Below are positions 50,845-60,195 of a DNA stretch of 64,000 bases, piece by piece; position 1 is the first letter of the stretch, and each line of letters starts with the position of its first letter. The notes below the pieces were generated by a model that did not search any database, was not told the DNA's origin, and saw nothing but the letters and a program-made list of their open reading frames with translations. Position numbers and translations under genes: made by a program. The DNA is taken from assembly GCA_024229935.1 (NCBI GenBank), contig JAAERX010000094.1:1-64000 (forward strand), read 5' to 3'. The stretch is from Gammaproteobacteria bacterium. GTDB lineage: Bacteria; Pseudomonadota; Gammaproteobacteria; Steroidobacterales; GCA-2729495.

Positions 50845-52556
50845 CGTAATGCCACCGTGCTTAATATTCCTTCCCGGTCATCGGGTGGAATTGCCAGAAC
50901 TCGGGTTGTATCTGCTACTATTTTTGAAAATACAGGTGCCGCGACCAAGCCTCCGTAATACTGGCCTGCCTGAGGGTCATCAATAACTACCGCCACTGCA
51001 AGCCGTGGGTTTGTCACTGGCGCAATACCCGCAAAAATTGCTGTATACCGGTCCTCAAAATAACCACCATTACCGAACTTACGAGTCGTACCCGTTTTAC
51101 CAGCAACACGAAATCCGGGTACCGCAGCTGCCGTACCAGTACCACCCTCATTAACCACCGCTTCCATCATTAACAGCACTGCATTAGCAGATTCAGGTGA
51201 AATAATACGCCGTGGTATTACAGGCTGATTAATACGTACCAGAGATACCGGGCGCTGCAATCCTTCTGCACCCATAACTGCATAAGCCTGAGCAAGTTGC
51301 AGTGGCGTAATAGAAGCCCCATACCCATATGCAAGTGTGGCTTGACTGATAGGCCGCCAGTTTGCGTAATGACTAAGCACTCCTGCTGACTCACCCGGGA
51401 ACCCGCTGGTACTTGCGTGGCCCAGACCAAAACCATTTAACGTGCCCCAAAGATCAGCCGGTTCAAGTGAGAGCGCCATCATTGATGCGCCCACATTGCT
51501 TGACCGGGACAACATGGTTGTTACATCAATTTTCCCAAGATTGTGCTTATCTTTAATAACTTTTGAAGCAACTTTTATCTGCCCTGGGCTGGTATCAATA
51601 ATAGTGCCAGGTCTGTACTTTCCCGTTTCAAGTGCAGCAGCAACCAATAAGGGCTTAATACTTGACCCCGGTTCAAAAATATCGGTAATGGCACGATTTC
51701 TAAACCGACTGACTTGCAGCTGTGCCCGATCATTTGGGTTGTAGGATGGCTGATTAACCATCGCAAGCACTTCACCGGTTAGCACATCTATTACAACAGC
51801 TGAACCAGAACTTGCCTTATGTGACTGCACTGCCTTTTTAAGCTCACGATAAGCAAGATACTGAATGCGTAAATCTATACTTGTGACAATATCCTGCCCT
51901 GGCTCAGGCGCTTTAATGCGCTCTATATCCTCAACAAACTGACCACGACGATCCTTAAGCACTCGTTTACTACCAGGGTGTCCTGCCAGACGATGATCAA
52001 AGGCCAGCTCAAGACCCTCCTGGCCAACATCATCTATATTTGCAAAACCAATCAGATGACCTGTGACTTCCGCTGCAGGATAGTACCGTCGATATTCACG
52101 TTGCAGATTTACACCTGGAATATCCTGCTTCTCTATACGTTCAGCATCAGCAGGTTTCATATGCCGCTTTAGGTAAAGAAATTTTTTGCCTGCATTACGG
52201 GATAAACGTGCTGTTAGTTCATTCTGATTAATACCCAAAAGCTTTGCCAACATCGGAATACGTTCAGGCGCACTAACCAGTTCCTGAGGATTTACCCAAA
52301 CACTGTCAACAGGGGTGCTCACTGCCAGCACTTCACCATTACGATCTGTGATACTGCCACGGTGAGCAGAAATTGTTGCATGCCTGATCTGCCGTGCATC
52401 CGCCTGCTCATTCAGGAATGCCTGATCAAACAGCTGCAGCTGCACAGATCGCGCCATCAGTGCTGTTGCACCTAATGCAAGAAACCCTGCTGCAATCATG
52501 CAACGCACACGAAAAGTCTTGCAGCGATCAGCAGCATTTTGCTTACGGATCTTCAT
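50841..52556 (-). CDS. ftsI: Septal transpeptidase FtsI (PBP3)
   Basis: Class B penicillin-binding protein that cross-links septal peptidoglycan with FtsW. 571 residues: cytoplasmic tail and one membrane anchor (about 17-38), pedestal domain with HRGSITDRNGEVLA, and the transpeptidase domain with SxxK at Ser298-Lys301 (GSSIKPL), SxN at 352-354 (SSN) and KTGT from Lys487. All catalytic motifs are intact. Overlaps ftsL and murE by 4 bases each. Confidence 0.98.
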   Translation of the reverse strand: MKIRKQNAADRCKTFRVRCMIAAGFLALGATALMARSVQLQLFDQAFLNEQADARQIRHATISAHRGSITDRNGEVLAVSTPVDSVWVNPQELVSAPERIPMLAKLLGINQNELTARLSRNAGKKFLYLKRHMKPADAERIEKQDIPGVNLQREYRRYYPAAEVTGHLIGFANIDDVGQEGLELAFDHRLAGHPGSKRVLKDRRGQFVEDIERIKAPEPGQDIVTSIDLRIQYLAYRELKKAVQSHKASSGSAVVIDVLTGEVLAMVNQPSYNPNDRAQLQVSRFRNRAITDIFEPGSSIKPLLVAAALETGKYRPGTIIDTSPGQIKVASKVIKDKHNLGKIDVTTMLSRSSNVGASMMALSLEPADLWGTLNGFGLGHASTSGFPGESAGVLSHYANWRPISQATLAYGYGASITPLQLAQAYAVMGAEGLQRPVSLVRINQPVIPRRIISPESANAVLLMMEAVVNEGGTGTAAAVPGFRVAGKTGTTRKFGNGGYFEDRYTAIFAGIAPVTNPRLAVAVVIDDPQAGQYYGGLVAAPVFSKIVADTTRVLAIPPDDREGILSTVALR

Positions 52557-52831
52557 TGCGGCACCACCCGAATTTCACCTGGTGCAGGATTCCTCATCTG
52601 CATTTCCTTCCGTGCCAGACCCTCTACACGTGAATGCGTTGACCAGGTGCTCTGCTCAATCTGTAACCGCCCCCAATCAACTTCCAGTGCATCCCTTTGT
52701 GCAATTAACGCCTGCAGCCGACTGAACTGACTACGAGATTCATGACGGGCATAAACACAAGCAATGGCTGTTGCGACTACAAGTACTGCCAGTACTCCAC
52801 ACAGACTTGCTGCTCTGCCCTGCTCAGTCAT
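52553..52831 (-). CDS. ftsL: Cell division protein FtsL
   Basis: Small bitopic divisome protein of 92 residues that forms a coiled coil with FtsB. One membrane segment (about residues 10-27) is followed by a heptad-rich helix (RSQFSRLQALIAQRDALEVDW) and a short tail ending GEIRVVPQ. Sequence is weakly conserved, but size, topology and place between rsmH and ftsI identify it. ATGA overlaps on both sides. Confidence 0.93.
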   Translation of the reverse strand: MTEQGRAASLCGVLAVLVVATAIACVYARHESRSQFSRLQALIAQRDALEVDWGRLQIEQSTWSTHSRVEGLARKEMQMRNPAPGEIRVVPQ

Positions 52832-53766
52832 GCCAGTCGTTCCCCTATTCTCAACACAGCACTACGTGCACGTGGATTACGTTCTATTTCTGCAGCATCA
52901 GGGTGTATTGCACCCCCTACCAACCGCATAACCGGCTGGGCCGATTCAGGCACCACAGGCAACCGCGCAAGGGCCGGATCAACACGTGAGTTGTCACGCA
53001 GAAAGCGCTTAACGATACGATCTTCCAGCGAATGAAAGCTAATAACGCATAGTCGACCACCAACAGATAACACGTTCAGAACCGCCTCTAAAAACGTCTG
53101 TAATTCACCAAGCTCATTATTTATATGTATCCGCACCGCCTGAAATGTTTTGGTGGCCGGATGCTTCCTCTTCCCCCGCCGTGGCAAGACGGCCTCAATA
53201 AGGTCTGCCAATTGCAACGTGCGGCTAATTCTTTGCTGTTCTCTTACCCTGCATATAGCCTGCGCTATGCGACGCGCCGCTTTCTCTTCCCCGAAGCGCA
53301 TAATCACGTGAGCCATCTCATTTTCCGTTGCTGAATTGAGCCAGCTTTCCGCTGATAACTGCGCATCCGTATCCATCCGCATATCCAATGGACCATCACG
53401 CATAAAACTGAAACCACGCTCGGCATCATCCAGCTGAGGCGAAGAAACCCCAAGATCGAGAATAATTCCATCAACCTTTCCCAGGACTCCATGAGCCTCA
53501 GTAATCTGTTCAATATCTCCGAAACTCCCCCGAACCAGCATTACTCGTGCATCCCTTGATGCAAGTTGCTCCGCAGTCACTATCGCTTGCGGATCACGGT
53601 CAATAACCACCAACCTTCCATCTGGCCCCAGTTGCTCCAGAATGGCCCGGCTATGTCCACCACGCCCAAAGGTCCCATCCACATAAAACCCATCAGGTCG
53701 AACATTCAGCTGCGCGAGGATGGGATCATGTAGTACCGGAATATGCTGATTTTCCCCGGTGCTCAT
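52828..53766 (-). CDS. rsmH: 16S rRNA m4C1402 methyltransferase RsmH
   Basis: Methylates N4 of C1402 in the ribosomal P site. 312 residues from the ATG at 53766 (MSTGENQHIPVLHDPIL). SAM site GTFGRGGHSRAIL, then DLGVSSPQLDDAERGFSFM and the late LCVISFHSLEDRIVKRF. Its partner for the 2'-O-methyl of the same nucleotide, rsmI, is about 1.3 kb away in this window. The gene starts about 70 bases after mraZ. Confidence 0.97.
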   Translation of the reverse strand: MSTGENQHIPVLHDPILAQLNVRPDGFYVDGTFGRGGHSRAILEQLGPDGRLVVIDRDPQAIVTAEQLASRDARVMLVRGSFGDIEQITEAHGVLGKVDGIILDLGVSSPQLDDAERGFSFMRDGPLDMRMDTDAQLSAESWLNSATENEMAHVIMRFGEEKAARRIAQAICRVREQQRISRTLQLADLIEAVLPRRGKRKHPATKTFQAVRIHINNELGELQTFLEAVLNVLSVGGRLCVISFHSLEDRIVKRFLRDNSRVDPALARLPVVPESAQPVMRLVGGAIHPDAAEIERNPRARSAVLRIGERLA

Positions 53767-53839
53767 ATAAATCCATTTACCTGACGCCAAGTGGCGCAAC
53801 ACGCTTTACCCAAGACCAACACCCTACTGGGGTCAGCAC

Positions 53840-54286
53840 CTACAACGGCAATGATTCAAGTTCAGGCGGCAATTCCTGCCCGGCCTCTCCATTGCTTGCA
53901 TCCAGCCAGTCACTCCAGCGACCTTCATCCCACAACTCAAACTTATTGCCCTGCCCAATCAGCATTGCCTGCTTGTTGAGCTCTGCAAATTCACGTAATT
54001 CCTTGGGAATGAGTACCCGACCATGGCTATCCATCTCCATTTCGGCGGCATGCCCCACAATCCGGCGCTGAAATGCACGAATTGCAGGCTTATTACCCGA
54101 AAGACGCATCAAGCGGCGCTCCATCTCTTCCCAATCAGGTAGCGGATAAAGCAAAATGCAGGCATCCCGGTCGATCGTGGCCACAAGACTGCCGGAAGAA
54201 CGGCTCTGGATTCCGTCACGATAACGTGTCGGAATGGCCATTCTCCCTTTAGAATCAAGGGTAATTTTTGAAGCACCACGAAACAT
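53840..54286 (-). CDS. mraZ: Transcriptional regulator MraZ
   Basis: AbrB-fold regulator that binds TGGGN repeats before its own operon and represses it in E. coli. About 148 residues with two SpoVT/AbrB half-repeats, including SKGRMAIPTRYRD and DSHGRVLIPKELREFA. The ATG at 54286 gives the standard MFRGASKITLD start, although no ribosome site is obvious; the frame opens to a GTG at 54319 inside the operator. First gene of the division cluster. Confidence 0.96.
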   Translation of the reverse strand: MFRGASKITLDSKGRMAIPTRYRDGIQSRSSGSLVATIDRDACILLYPLPDWEEMERRLMRLSGNKPAIRAFQRRIVGHAAEMEMDSHGRVLIPKELREFAELNKQAMLIGQGNKFELWDEGRWSDWLDASNGEAGQELPPELESLPL

Positions 54287-54303
54287 TTTGGATTGGACAC
54301 TTA

Positions 54304-54328
54304 GCCCATTTACTCCCACTTTTTTCCA
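54304..54328 (-). promoter_or_regulatory. MraZ operator: three TGGGN-type repeats
   Basis: On the minus strand TGGAA, TGGGA and TGGGC occur at exact 10-base periodicity, separated by 5-base spacers. This is the described MraZ recognition array. It lies between the predicted transcription start and mraZ, about 18-42 bases before the gene. Confidence 0.85.
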
Positions 54329-54348
54329 CTTTTTTACTACTTCACGAC

Positions 54349-54378
54349 ACTATAGGTAGCGATTCCACTTACTGTCAA
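54349..54378 (-). promoter_or_regulatory. Sigma-70 promoter of the mraZ cluster
   Basis: TTGACA (54373-54378 on the minus strand, perfect -35) and TATAGT (54349-54354) are 18 bases apart. A start near 54342 places the three MraZ boxes immediately downstream, fitting autorepression of the whole dcw cluster. Confidence 0.82.
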
Positions 54379-54430
54379 ATTAAAATTCAAATTAATTCTT
54401 TTGTGACAGTGACTTAGAGGTGGTTTTATG

Positions 54431-54480
54431 AAAAAAAACCCGACTCTGATTGAGGCAAATCAGGTGCTTATGAGGGGTTT
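54431..54480 (-). terminator. Likely terminator downstream of rnpB
   Basis: On the minus strand AAACCC and GGGTTT close an outer stem around an inner CTGATT/AATCAG hairpin, and eight T follow. It lies between rnpB and the mraZ promoter, so it would stop rnpB transcripts before the division cluster. Confidence 0.6.
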
Positions 54481-54548
54481 CTTGGGCTATAGCTTAAGTG
54501 TCAACTGAAAGCTGTTTAAGCATCGCAAACGCATGCTGGCAGCAAGCA

Positions 54549-54572
54549 CCCGCGCCAACTACATGGCGCGGG
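54549..54572 (-). other. 9-bp hairpin just after rnpB
   Basis: CCCGCGCCA and TGGCGCGGG pair perfectly around six bases, starting about 15 bases past the mature rnpB end. No T tract follows on the minus strand, so it may be a processing or stability element rather than a terminator. Confidence 0.45.
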
Positions 54573-54587
54573 ATTTTAAGAAAAAGT

Positions 54588-54939
54588 GGAGTCGGCCGAT
54601 AAGCCGGGTTCTGTCGAGAGCAATCATTCATCTGGGACCGCTGTCACCAACGGCCTCAAGCAACCTACCCGGGAACGCCACGGGCCATGGCTGTCCGCCA
54701 AAGCGAACTGCTCCCCTATTTGGTCTTGCTCCAGGTGGGGTTTACCATGCCGCGGTGTGTTACCACCCGCGCGGTGCGCTCTTACCGCACCATTTCACCC
54801 TTACCTCGCAAGCGAGGCGGTATATTTTCTGTGGCACTTTCCATGGGCTCACGCCCTCCAGGCGTTACCTGGCACCCTGCCCGTCGGAGCCCGGACTTTC
54901 CTCCCACTGCAAGCAGTGAGCGATTGCCTGGCCGACTCC
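54588..54939 (-). ncRNA. rnpB: RNase P catalytic RNA (type A)
   Basis: The RNA component of RNase P, which matures tRNA 5' ends. The ends form the P1 helix exactly: GGAGTCGGCC at the 5' end (54939-54930) pairs over ten bases with GGCCGACTCC at the 3' end. The 3' region ACAGAACCCGGCTTATCGG is the universal rnpB signature. The span of about 352 bases is normal. It lies between rsmI and mraZ. Long open frames on the opposite strand here are spurious. Exact ends may differ by a few bases. Confidence 0.96.
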
Positions 54940-55035
54940 GGGGCGGAGAATACAGACTATCGGTGTCAGACACCAACTTTCGTAGGATAAATATAACTCT
55001 ATGACTTATATGCAATAAATTTCAGTCTGGCAGGA

Positions 55036-55893
55036 CTAATACTGATTATCGGCTGATTCACGCAGGTGTAGCGCCCGCTTGTAAGCTGCGTTTTTCTTTA
55101 CGCCCAGTAACTTTGCAGCCACCTCAGCCGCCTGTTTAACCCCCAGATATGTAAGCAGTACCTGTAAAAACTTATCCAGCTCTACATCAGTTACAAGAGA
55201 CTCTGTAGCACCACCTACTACCAGCGTAAACTCACCTTTACTACCGCCAACATCTGCATTTACCTGCACCAGAACATCCTCAACCAAGCCCCTGTATACA
55301 GTCTCATGCAGCTTTGTTAATTCACGTGCAGCTACAACACGCCTGTCAGTACCTAAAATATCAGCTATCGCAGTAAGTGTTGCAGCTATGCGATGTACAG
55401 ACTCATAAAAAACCAGTGTCTCAGTACGAATAGATAATTCCTGCAGGCGTACACGCCGCCGCACCTCACTTGAGGGCAGAAATCCTGCAAATAAGACAGC
55501 ATCTGTTGGCAGTCCTGCGATTGATAAAGCCGCCATAGCAGCACTGCAACCCGGAACAGGGCTGACTATCAGTCCTTCATTAACAGCTGCACTAACCAAC
55601 CTGAAGCCCGGGTCGCTAATAAGTGGTGTCCCTGCATCACTTACCAGCGCAATATCCTCACCTGCCTGCAAACGCGCAATCAATTGCGGCACACGTTCTG
55701 CCTCATTATGCTCATGACAGGACAGCAACTTAGCCTTAATGCCCAGCCGATCAAGCAAGCGACCTGTATGTCGGGTATCTTCAGCAGCTACAACTGCTAC
55801 AGCAGAAAGCACAGCACAGGCACGAACGCTGATATCATCAGCATTACCAATCGGTGTCGCGACTATGAAAAGCGTTCCGGTTTGTAAATTCAC
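55036..55893 (-). CDS. rsmI: 16S rRNA 2'-O-methyltransferase RsmI
   Basis: Methylates the ribose of C1402 of 16S rRNA, complementing RsmH. About 285 residues: TLFIVATPIGNADDIS at the start, AEDTRHTGRLLDRLGI, SDAGTPLISDPGFRLV, and PVPGCSAAMAALSIAGLP in the tetrapyrrole-methylase fold. I favour the GTG at 55893 because GAGG lies six bases upstream; the ATG at 55905 has no ribosome site. It is divergent from lpoA, the normal arrangement. Confidence 0.95.
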   Translation of the reverse strand: MNLQTGTLFIVATPIGNADDISVRACAVLSAVAVVAAEDTRHTGRLLDRLGIKAKLLSCHEHNEAERVPQLIARLQAGEDIALVSDAGTPLISDPGFRLVSAAVNEGLIVSPVPGCSAAMAALSIAGLPTDAVLFAGFLPSSEVRRRVRLQELSIRTETLVFYESVHRIAATLTAIADILGTDRRVVAARELTKLHETVYRGLVEDVLVQVNADVGGSKGEFTLVVGGATESLVTDVELDKFLQVLLTYLGVKQAAEVAAKLLGVKKNAAYKRALHLRESADNQY

Positions 55894-55996
55894 GCAGTAC
55901 CTCATACTTTACACTTTAAGAATGCATATCATGCACTATATGCAGTGTCCGTTAGGCTGCTGCTGACAACAAGCCCAAACCATATGATTGATTTAA

Positions 55997-57892
55997 ATGA
56001 ATACACTGGCAACCTATAAATTGCTGCACAAACTGATCCTAATCCTATTCTTAGGAGCATTTACTGCAAGCTGTACATCCTTACAACCAGGGCTGCCCTC
56101 CGAGGACGCCAGTGGGGTAGCAGCCAGACAGCTATCTGCACAAGGTGATCATACCGCCGCCAGTCGAACCTATCTGGACCTTGCAGTTTCTTCAGCCGGT
56201 GAGCAACGCCAGCGTTACCTCATTTTTTCTGCAAGCGAGCTATATCTTGCCAATGACCTCGATGGCGCTGACCGGATACTGGCAGAAGCCGGAGAAACCA
56301 TTGCCCCGGCAAACCTGGAACTATGGGCCCAGGTAACCGCAGAACTAAACCTCGCTCTGGGTAACCCTGAAAAAGCCTTACTGGCACTTAACCAGGTAAC
56401 CAGTTCTGTGAGCCAGGTAACCGCCAGTCACATACTGCTATTACGCTCTGATGCTTTATTTAAACTAAAGCAACCTGAATTAGCTGTTGGCACATTATTG
56501 CAACGAGAGGCCATTCTCAGTCGGAGTAAAGACATACAGGCTAATAACCGGCATATCTGGACAGGTTTACAGATTACTGGCAGCAGTATTCCTCCCAACA
56601 TCGGTAGCAGAGAAGGTAATCCCGTACTTAATGGCTGGCTTGAACTTGGCTATATCTCCTATAGCAATCGCACATCACTAACAGCACTCAGCACAAGCCT
56701 TGAGCAATGGAGGGCAGCCAACCCGGAACACCCCGCCAGCAATGATCTGCTGGAGGAAGTTCTTGATGGGTTAAGCACGTTATCAAACTACCCAAACCGG
56801 GTCGCTGTTTTACTGCCATTAAGTGGCAAACAAAAATCATTAGGGGAAGCCATTCGTGACGGCTATATGGCTGCACACTTTTCTCTGGGCGGTGATTCAC
56901 ACAGACCTGATATCCGTATTTATGATACAGCCCGTAATGGAGTCACCACTGCTTACCAGCAGGCCATACTGGGCGGTGCTGAATTTATAATAGGGCCATT
57001 ACTTAAAACTGAGGTAGCAGAAATTGCCGCCTTATCTGACGATATACCAATACTGGCGCTCAATTTTGGGCCCGAAGATACTACTTACCCAGATCGCTTC
57101 TATCAATTTGCACTGTCCCCTGAAGATGAAGCACGTGCCGTTGCTAACAAAGCAGCAAGTGAGGGCCTGTTTAATGCCGTTGCACTGGTGCCTGAATCTG
57201 CCTGGGGTAAAAGAATCCTGACTGCATTTCAAGATGAACTGGAGCAACAAGGTGGAAAACTACTGGCAACTCGTAGTTATCCAACAGACTCAGCCGACTA
57301 TGCTGACGTTATTCGTAATGTACTGCTACTTGATGAAAGCTATGCCCGTCGTGACCGCTTAGCTGCAAATATGGGTGAAGAGCTGGAATTCAAACCTCGC
57401 CGCCGACAGGATGTTGATCTAATATTTATTGCAGCAACAGTAGCCAAAGGTAAGCAAATCAGGCCGCAATTAAAGTTTCACTATGCAGCAGAGCTACCCA
57501 CCTATGCTACATCAGCCATCTATAAACCTGGTTCTACTGATAATGCAGATATCAACGGAGTATTGTTCCCGGATATACCATGGTTGCTAAAACCAACACA
57601 GATGGTGACATACGACAAACATACGCTGAAAGAACTCTGGGGCGCTGGCTCCACCCAGCTTGCCCGGTTCTATGCAATGGGGTACGACGCATATCACCTA
57701 AGCGCCATGCTCAACAGCAGCAGGCGTACCAAAAGTATAAGTCTGCAGGGCATGACTGGCGATATATATATGACACAGGGTGGCCAGCTACACCGACATC
57801 TATCCTGGGCAAAGATAGAACGCGGCAAACCCCGCACCCTGCCCGATACGTCCCGCAATATTACCCAGGATGTCGAGATTATTATTCGTTAG
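55997..57892 (+). CDS. lpoA: Penicillin-binding protein activator LpoA
   Basis: Outer-membrane lipoprotein that activates PBP1A. 631 residues: signal peptide with lipobox ending TASC (Cys26), an N-terminal TPR-like domain (about 40-260) and a C-terminal periplasmic-binding-protein fold (from VAVLLPLSGKQKSLGEAIRDG, about residue 268). The rsmI / lpoA / yraN / diaA order is the conserved one. Divergent from rsmI with about 100 bases between. Confidence 0.93.
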   Translation: MNTLATYKLLHKLILILFLGAFTASCTSLQPGLPSEDASGVAARQLSAQGDHTAASRTYLDLAVSSAGEQRQRYLIFSASELYLANDLDGADRILAEAGETIAPANLELWAQVTAELNLALGNPEKALLALNQVTSSVSQVTASHILLLRSDALFKLKQPELAVGTLLQREAILSRSKDIQANNRHIWTGLQITGSSIPPNIGSREGNPVLNGWLELGYISYSNRTSLTALSTSLEQWRAANPEHPASNDLLEEVLDGLSTLSNYPNRVAVLLPLSGKQKSLGEAIRDGYMAAHFSLGGDSHRPDIRIYDTARNGVTTAYQQAILGGAEFIIGPLLKTEVAEIAALSDDIPILALNFGPEDTTYPDRFYQFALSPEDEARAVANKAASEGLFNAVALVPESAWGKRILTAFQDELEQQGGKLLATRSYPTDSADYADVIRNVLLLDESYARRDRLAANMGEELEFKPRRRQDVDLIFIAATVAKGKQIRPQLKFHYAAELPTYATSAIYKPGSTDNADINGVLFPDIPWLLKPTQMVTYDKHTLKELWGAGSTQLARFYAMGYDAYHLSAMLNSSRRTKSISLQGMTGDIYMTQGGQLHRHLSWAKIERGKPRTLPDTSRNITQDVEIIIR

Positions 57893-57917
57893 CAACTGGC
57901 CAGCCGCAGCTAACACC

Positions 57918-58292
57918 ATGAAGGCCCCACACCTGCAAACGGGTCAGGATAGTGAACTTGCTGCCCGCACATGGCTTGAATCACAAGGCCTGAAACATAT
58001 AGCTTCTAATTACCGATGCTCGTTTGGTGAGCTCGACCTCATCATGCTGGATAAGCAATGTCTGGTCATTATTGAAGTTCGTTACCGGCGCACAGCTTGC
58101 TACGGCGGTGCGCTGGGCTCTGTAACCCACAAGAAACAGATGCGTATTGCACGTACTGCACAACATTTTCTGCAACACAGCCAGCATCTGAGATGGCGGC
58201 CTCTGAGGTTTGATGTTATTGCACTATCCGGAATCCAGCCCACACTATCAACTGAATGGCACAAACAAGCCTTTAGCTTTGATACTAATTAA
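57918..58292 (+). CDS. UPF0102 (YraN) endonuclease-like protein
   Basis: A 124-residue member of the YraN/UPF0102 family, a predicted Holliday-junction-resolvase-type nuclease fold of unproven function. The nuclease core is visible: GELDLIMLDKQCLVIIEVRYR, with Glu, Asp and the E-x-(K/R) arrangement. The frame opens 16 codons earlier inside lpoA; the ATG at 57918 gives the family's normal start. Follows lpoA by 25 bases. Confidence 0.88.
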   Translation: MKAPHLQTGQDSELAARTWLESQGLKHIASNYRCSFGELDLIMLDKQCLVIIEVRYRRTACYGGALGSVTHKKQMRIARTAQHFLQHSQHLRWRPLRFDVIALSGIQPTLSTEWHKQAFSFDTN

Positions 58293-58940
<648 letters not shown>

Positions 58941-58971
58941 CTTAGATAACCAAGTCAGGCAAAACCGCACC

Positions 58972-59442
58972 CTACTTTACTAACCGTAAACCTGGACCAT
59001 TTGGTCGCGGTCTGGGCGCATCTGTATCATCGTTAACTGCAGGTTGATCAGTATCAACTTCAGATGAAGAGTTATCTGTGGTGGACTCAGAAATCACCTC
59101 GTCGGAAGTATCGGCCACTGACGCCTCAACCTCAAACCCCATACCATGGCCAGACTCACGCGCATAGATACCAAGTAATGCATTTATTGGAAAACTAACA
59201 GCACGTGCTGCCCCATTAAATCTTGCATCAAAGCAAATATATTCATTTGTCATTTCAAGATTTCGGGTGGCTGACCAGGCAATATTAAGGGTGATACGAC
59301 CATCCTTAATATGTTCTGCAGGAACCTGTGTATCTATATGGGTGGCATCTACCAGTACTAATGGCGTCTCACCATTATCAGTTATCCATTCATGGATAGC
59401 CCGTAATAAATATGGCCGGGAAGAACTAAATGACTGCTCCAT
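58972..59442 (-). CDS. sspB: ClpXP adaptor SspB
   Basis: Delivers ssrA-tagged proteins to ClpXP. 156 residues: folded core with RPYLLRAIHEWITDNGETP and FNGAARAVSFPINALLGIYARE, then a long acidic disordered linker and the C-terminal ClpX-binding tail PNGPGLRLVK, whose LRLVK element matches the XB peptide. Convergent with diaA and 39 bases after sspA, the usual sspA-sspB pair. Confidence 0.95.
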   Translation of the reverse strand: MEQSFSSSRPYLLRAIHEWITDNGETPLVLVDATHIDTQVPAEHIKDGRITLNIAWSATRNLEMTNEYICFDARFNGAARAVSFPINALLGIYARESGHGMGFEVEASVADTSDEVISESTTDNSSSEVDTDQPAVNDDTDAPRPRPNGPGLRLVK

Positions 59443-59481
59443 ATTTTAAGCCCTGACATTCCAAAATACTGCACCTAAGAA

Positions 59482-60081
59482 TTAGGGGCGCATTTCCTGT
59501 TCAAGTTCTGTGAGGCTTTCCTGGAAGGATGGCCGACTAAACACAATATCCATATAATTTTCGATTGCAGCTGAGTCATCCCCAAGATCAATACCGTAGG
59601 CCGGAAGTCGCCATAATATAGGTGCAATACTGCAATCAACCAGCGAAAACTCTTCGCTCAGGAAATATTTCTTAATGGCAAATACATCAGCACTGGCAAT
59701 AATGCTCTCACTAAGAACCTTACGTGCACGGGCTGCCTGACGCTTATCAGCTGCGTCCTCTATCAGCTGTGCCTGAGTGTACCAATCCTTTTCAATACGG
59801 AATAAAGCCAGACGAAACTGTGCACGTGAGACTGGGTCAACTGGCATCAGTGGAGGGTGTGGAAAACGTTCATCCAGATACTCAATAATAACGCGCGAGT
59901 CATATAGAACAAGATCACGATCTACCAGAGTAGGCACACTGTGATAAGGATTTAGATCAATGAGGTCCTCTGGCAAATTAACACCATCAACATCAACAAG
60001 ATCAATATGGATACTTTTCTCTGCCATCACTAAACGTGCGCGATGGCTATAAAAACAAGTTGGATTAGAAAACAGTGTCAT
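59482..60081 (-). CDS. sspA: Stringent starvation protein A
   Basis: GST-fold protein that binds RNA polymerase during stationary phase and stress. About 199 residues from the ATG at 60081 (MTLFSNPTCFYSHRARLV); the glutaredoxin-like N-domain (YHSVPTLVDRDLVLYDSRVIIEYLDERFPHPP split by the cis-Pro SVPTL) and an all-helical C-domain are present. A further 11 codons are open upstream but are not conserved. Follows petC after a likely terminator. Confidence 0.94.
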   Translation of the reverse strand: MTLFSNPTCFYSHRARLVMAEKSIHIDLVDVDGVNLPEDLIDLNPYHSVPTLVDRDLVLYDSRVIIEYLDERFPHPPLMPVDPVSRAQFRLALFRIEKDWYTQAQLIEDAADKRQAARARKVLSESIIASADVFAIKKYFLSEEFSLVDCSIAPILWRLPAYGIDLGDDSAAIENYMDIVFSRPSFQESLTELEQEMRP

Positions 60082-60155
60082 TAGCTTATACCTGTCAATC
60101 ACCACAAAAAGCAACAGACTTCAATTAATACCGATTCGCAGACGAACCCTCATCT

Positions 60156-60178
60156 AAAAAATCACCGATATAATCGGC
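60156..60178 (-). terminator. Intrinsic terminator after petC
   Basis: On the minus strand GCCGAT pairs with ATCGGT (one G-U) around TAT, followed by GA and six T, 18-40 bases past the petC stop. It separates petABC from sspA. Confidence 0.65.
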
Positions 60179-60195
60179 AATCCTTAACTCAAGGT

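Noticed and set aside
54533-55004. Three overlapping plus-strand open frames of 105-134 codons
   Set aside because: They run antisense through rnpB, whose P1 helix and signature sequences are clear. Such frames are a known source of spurious protein calls.
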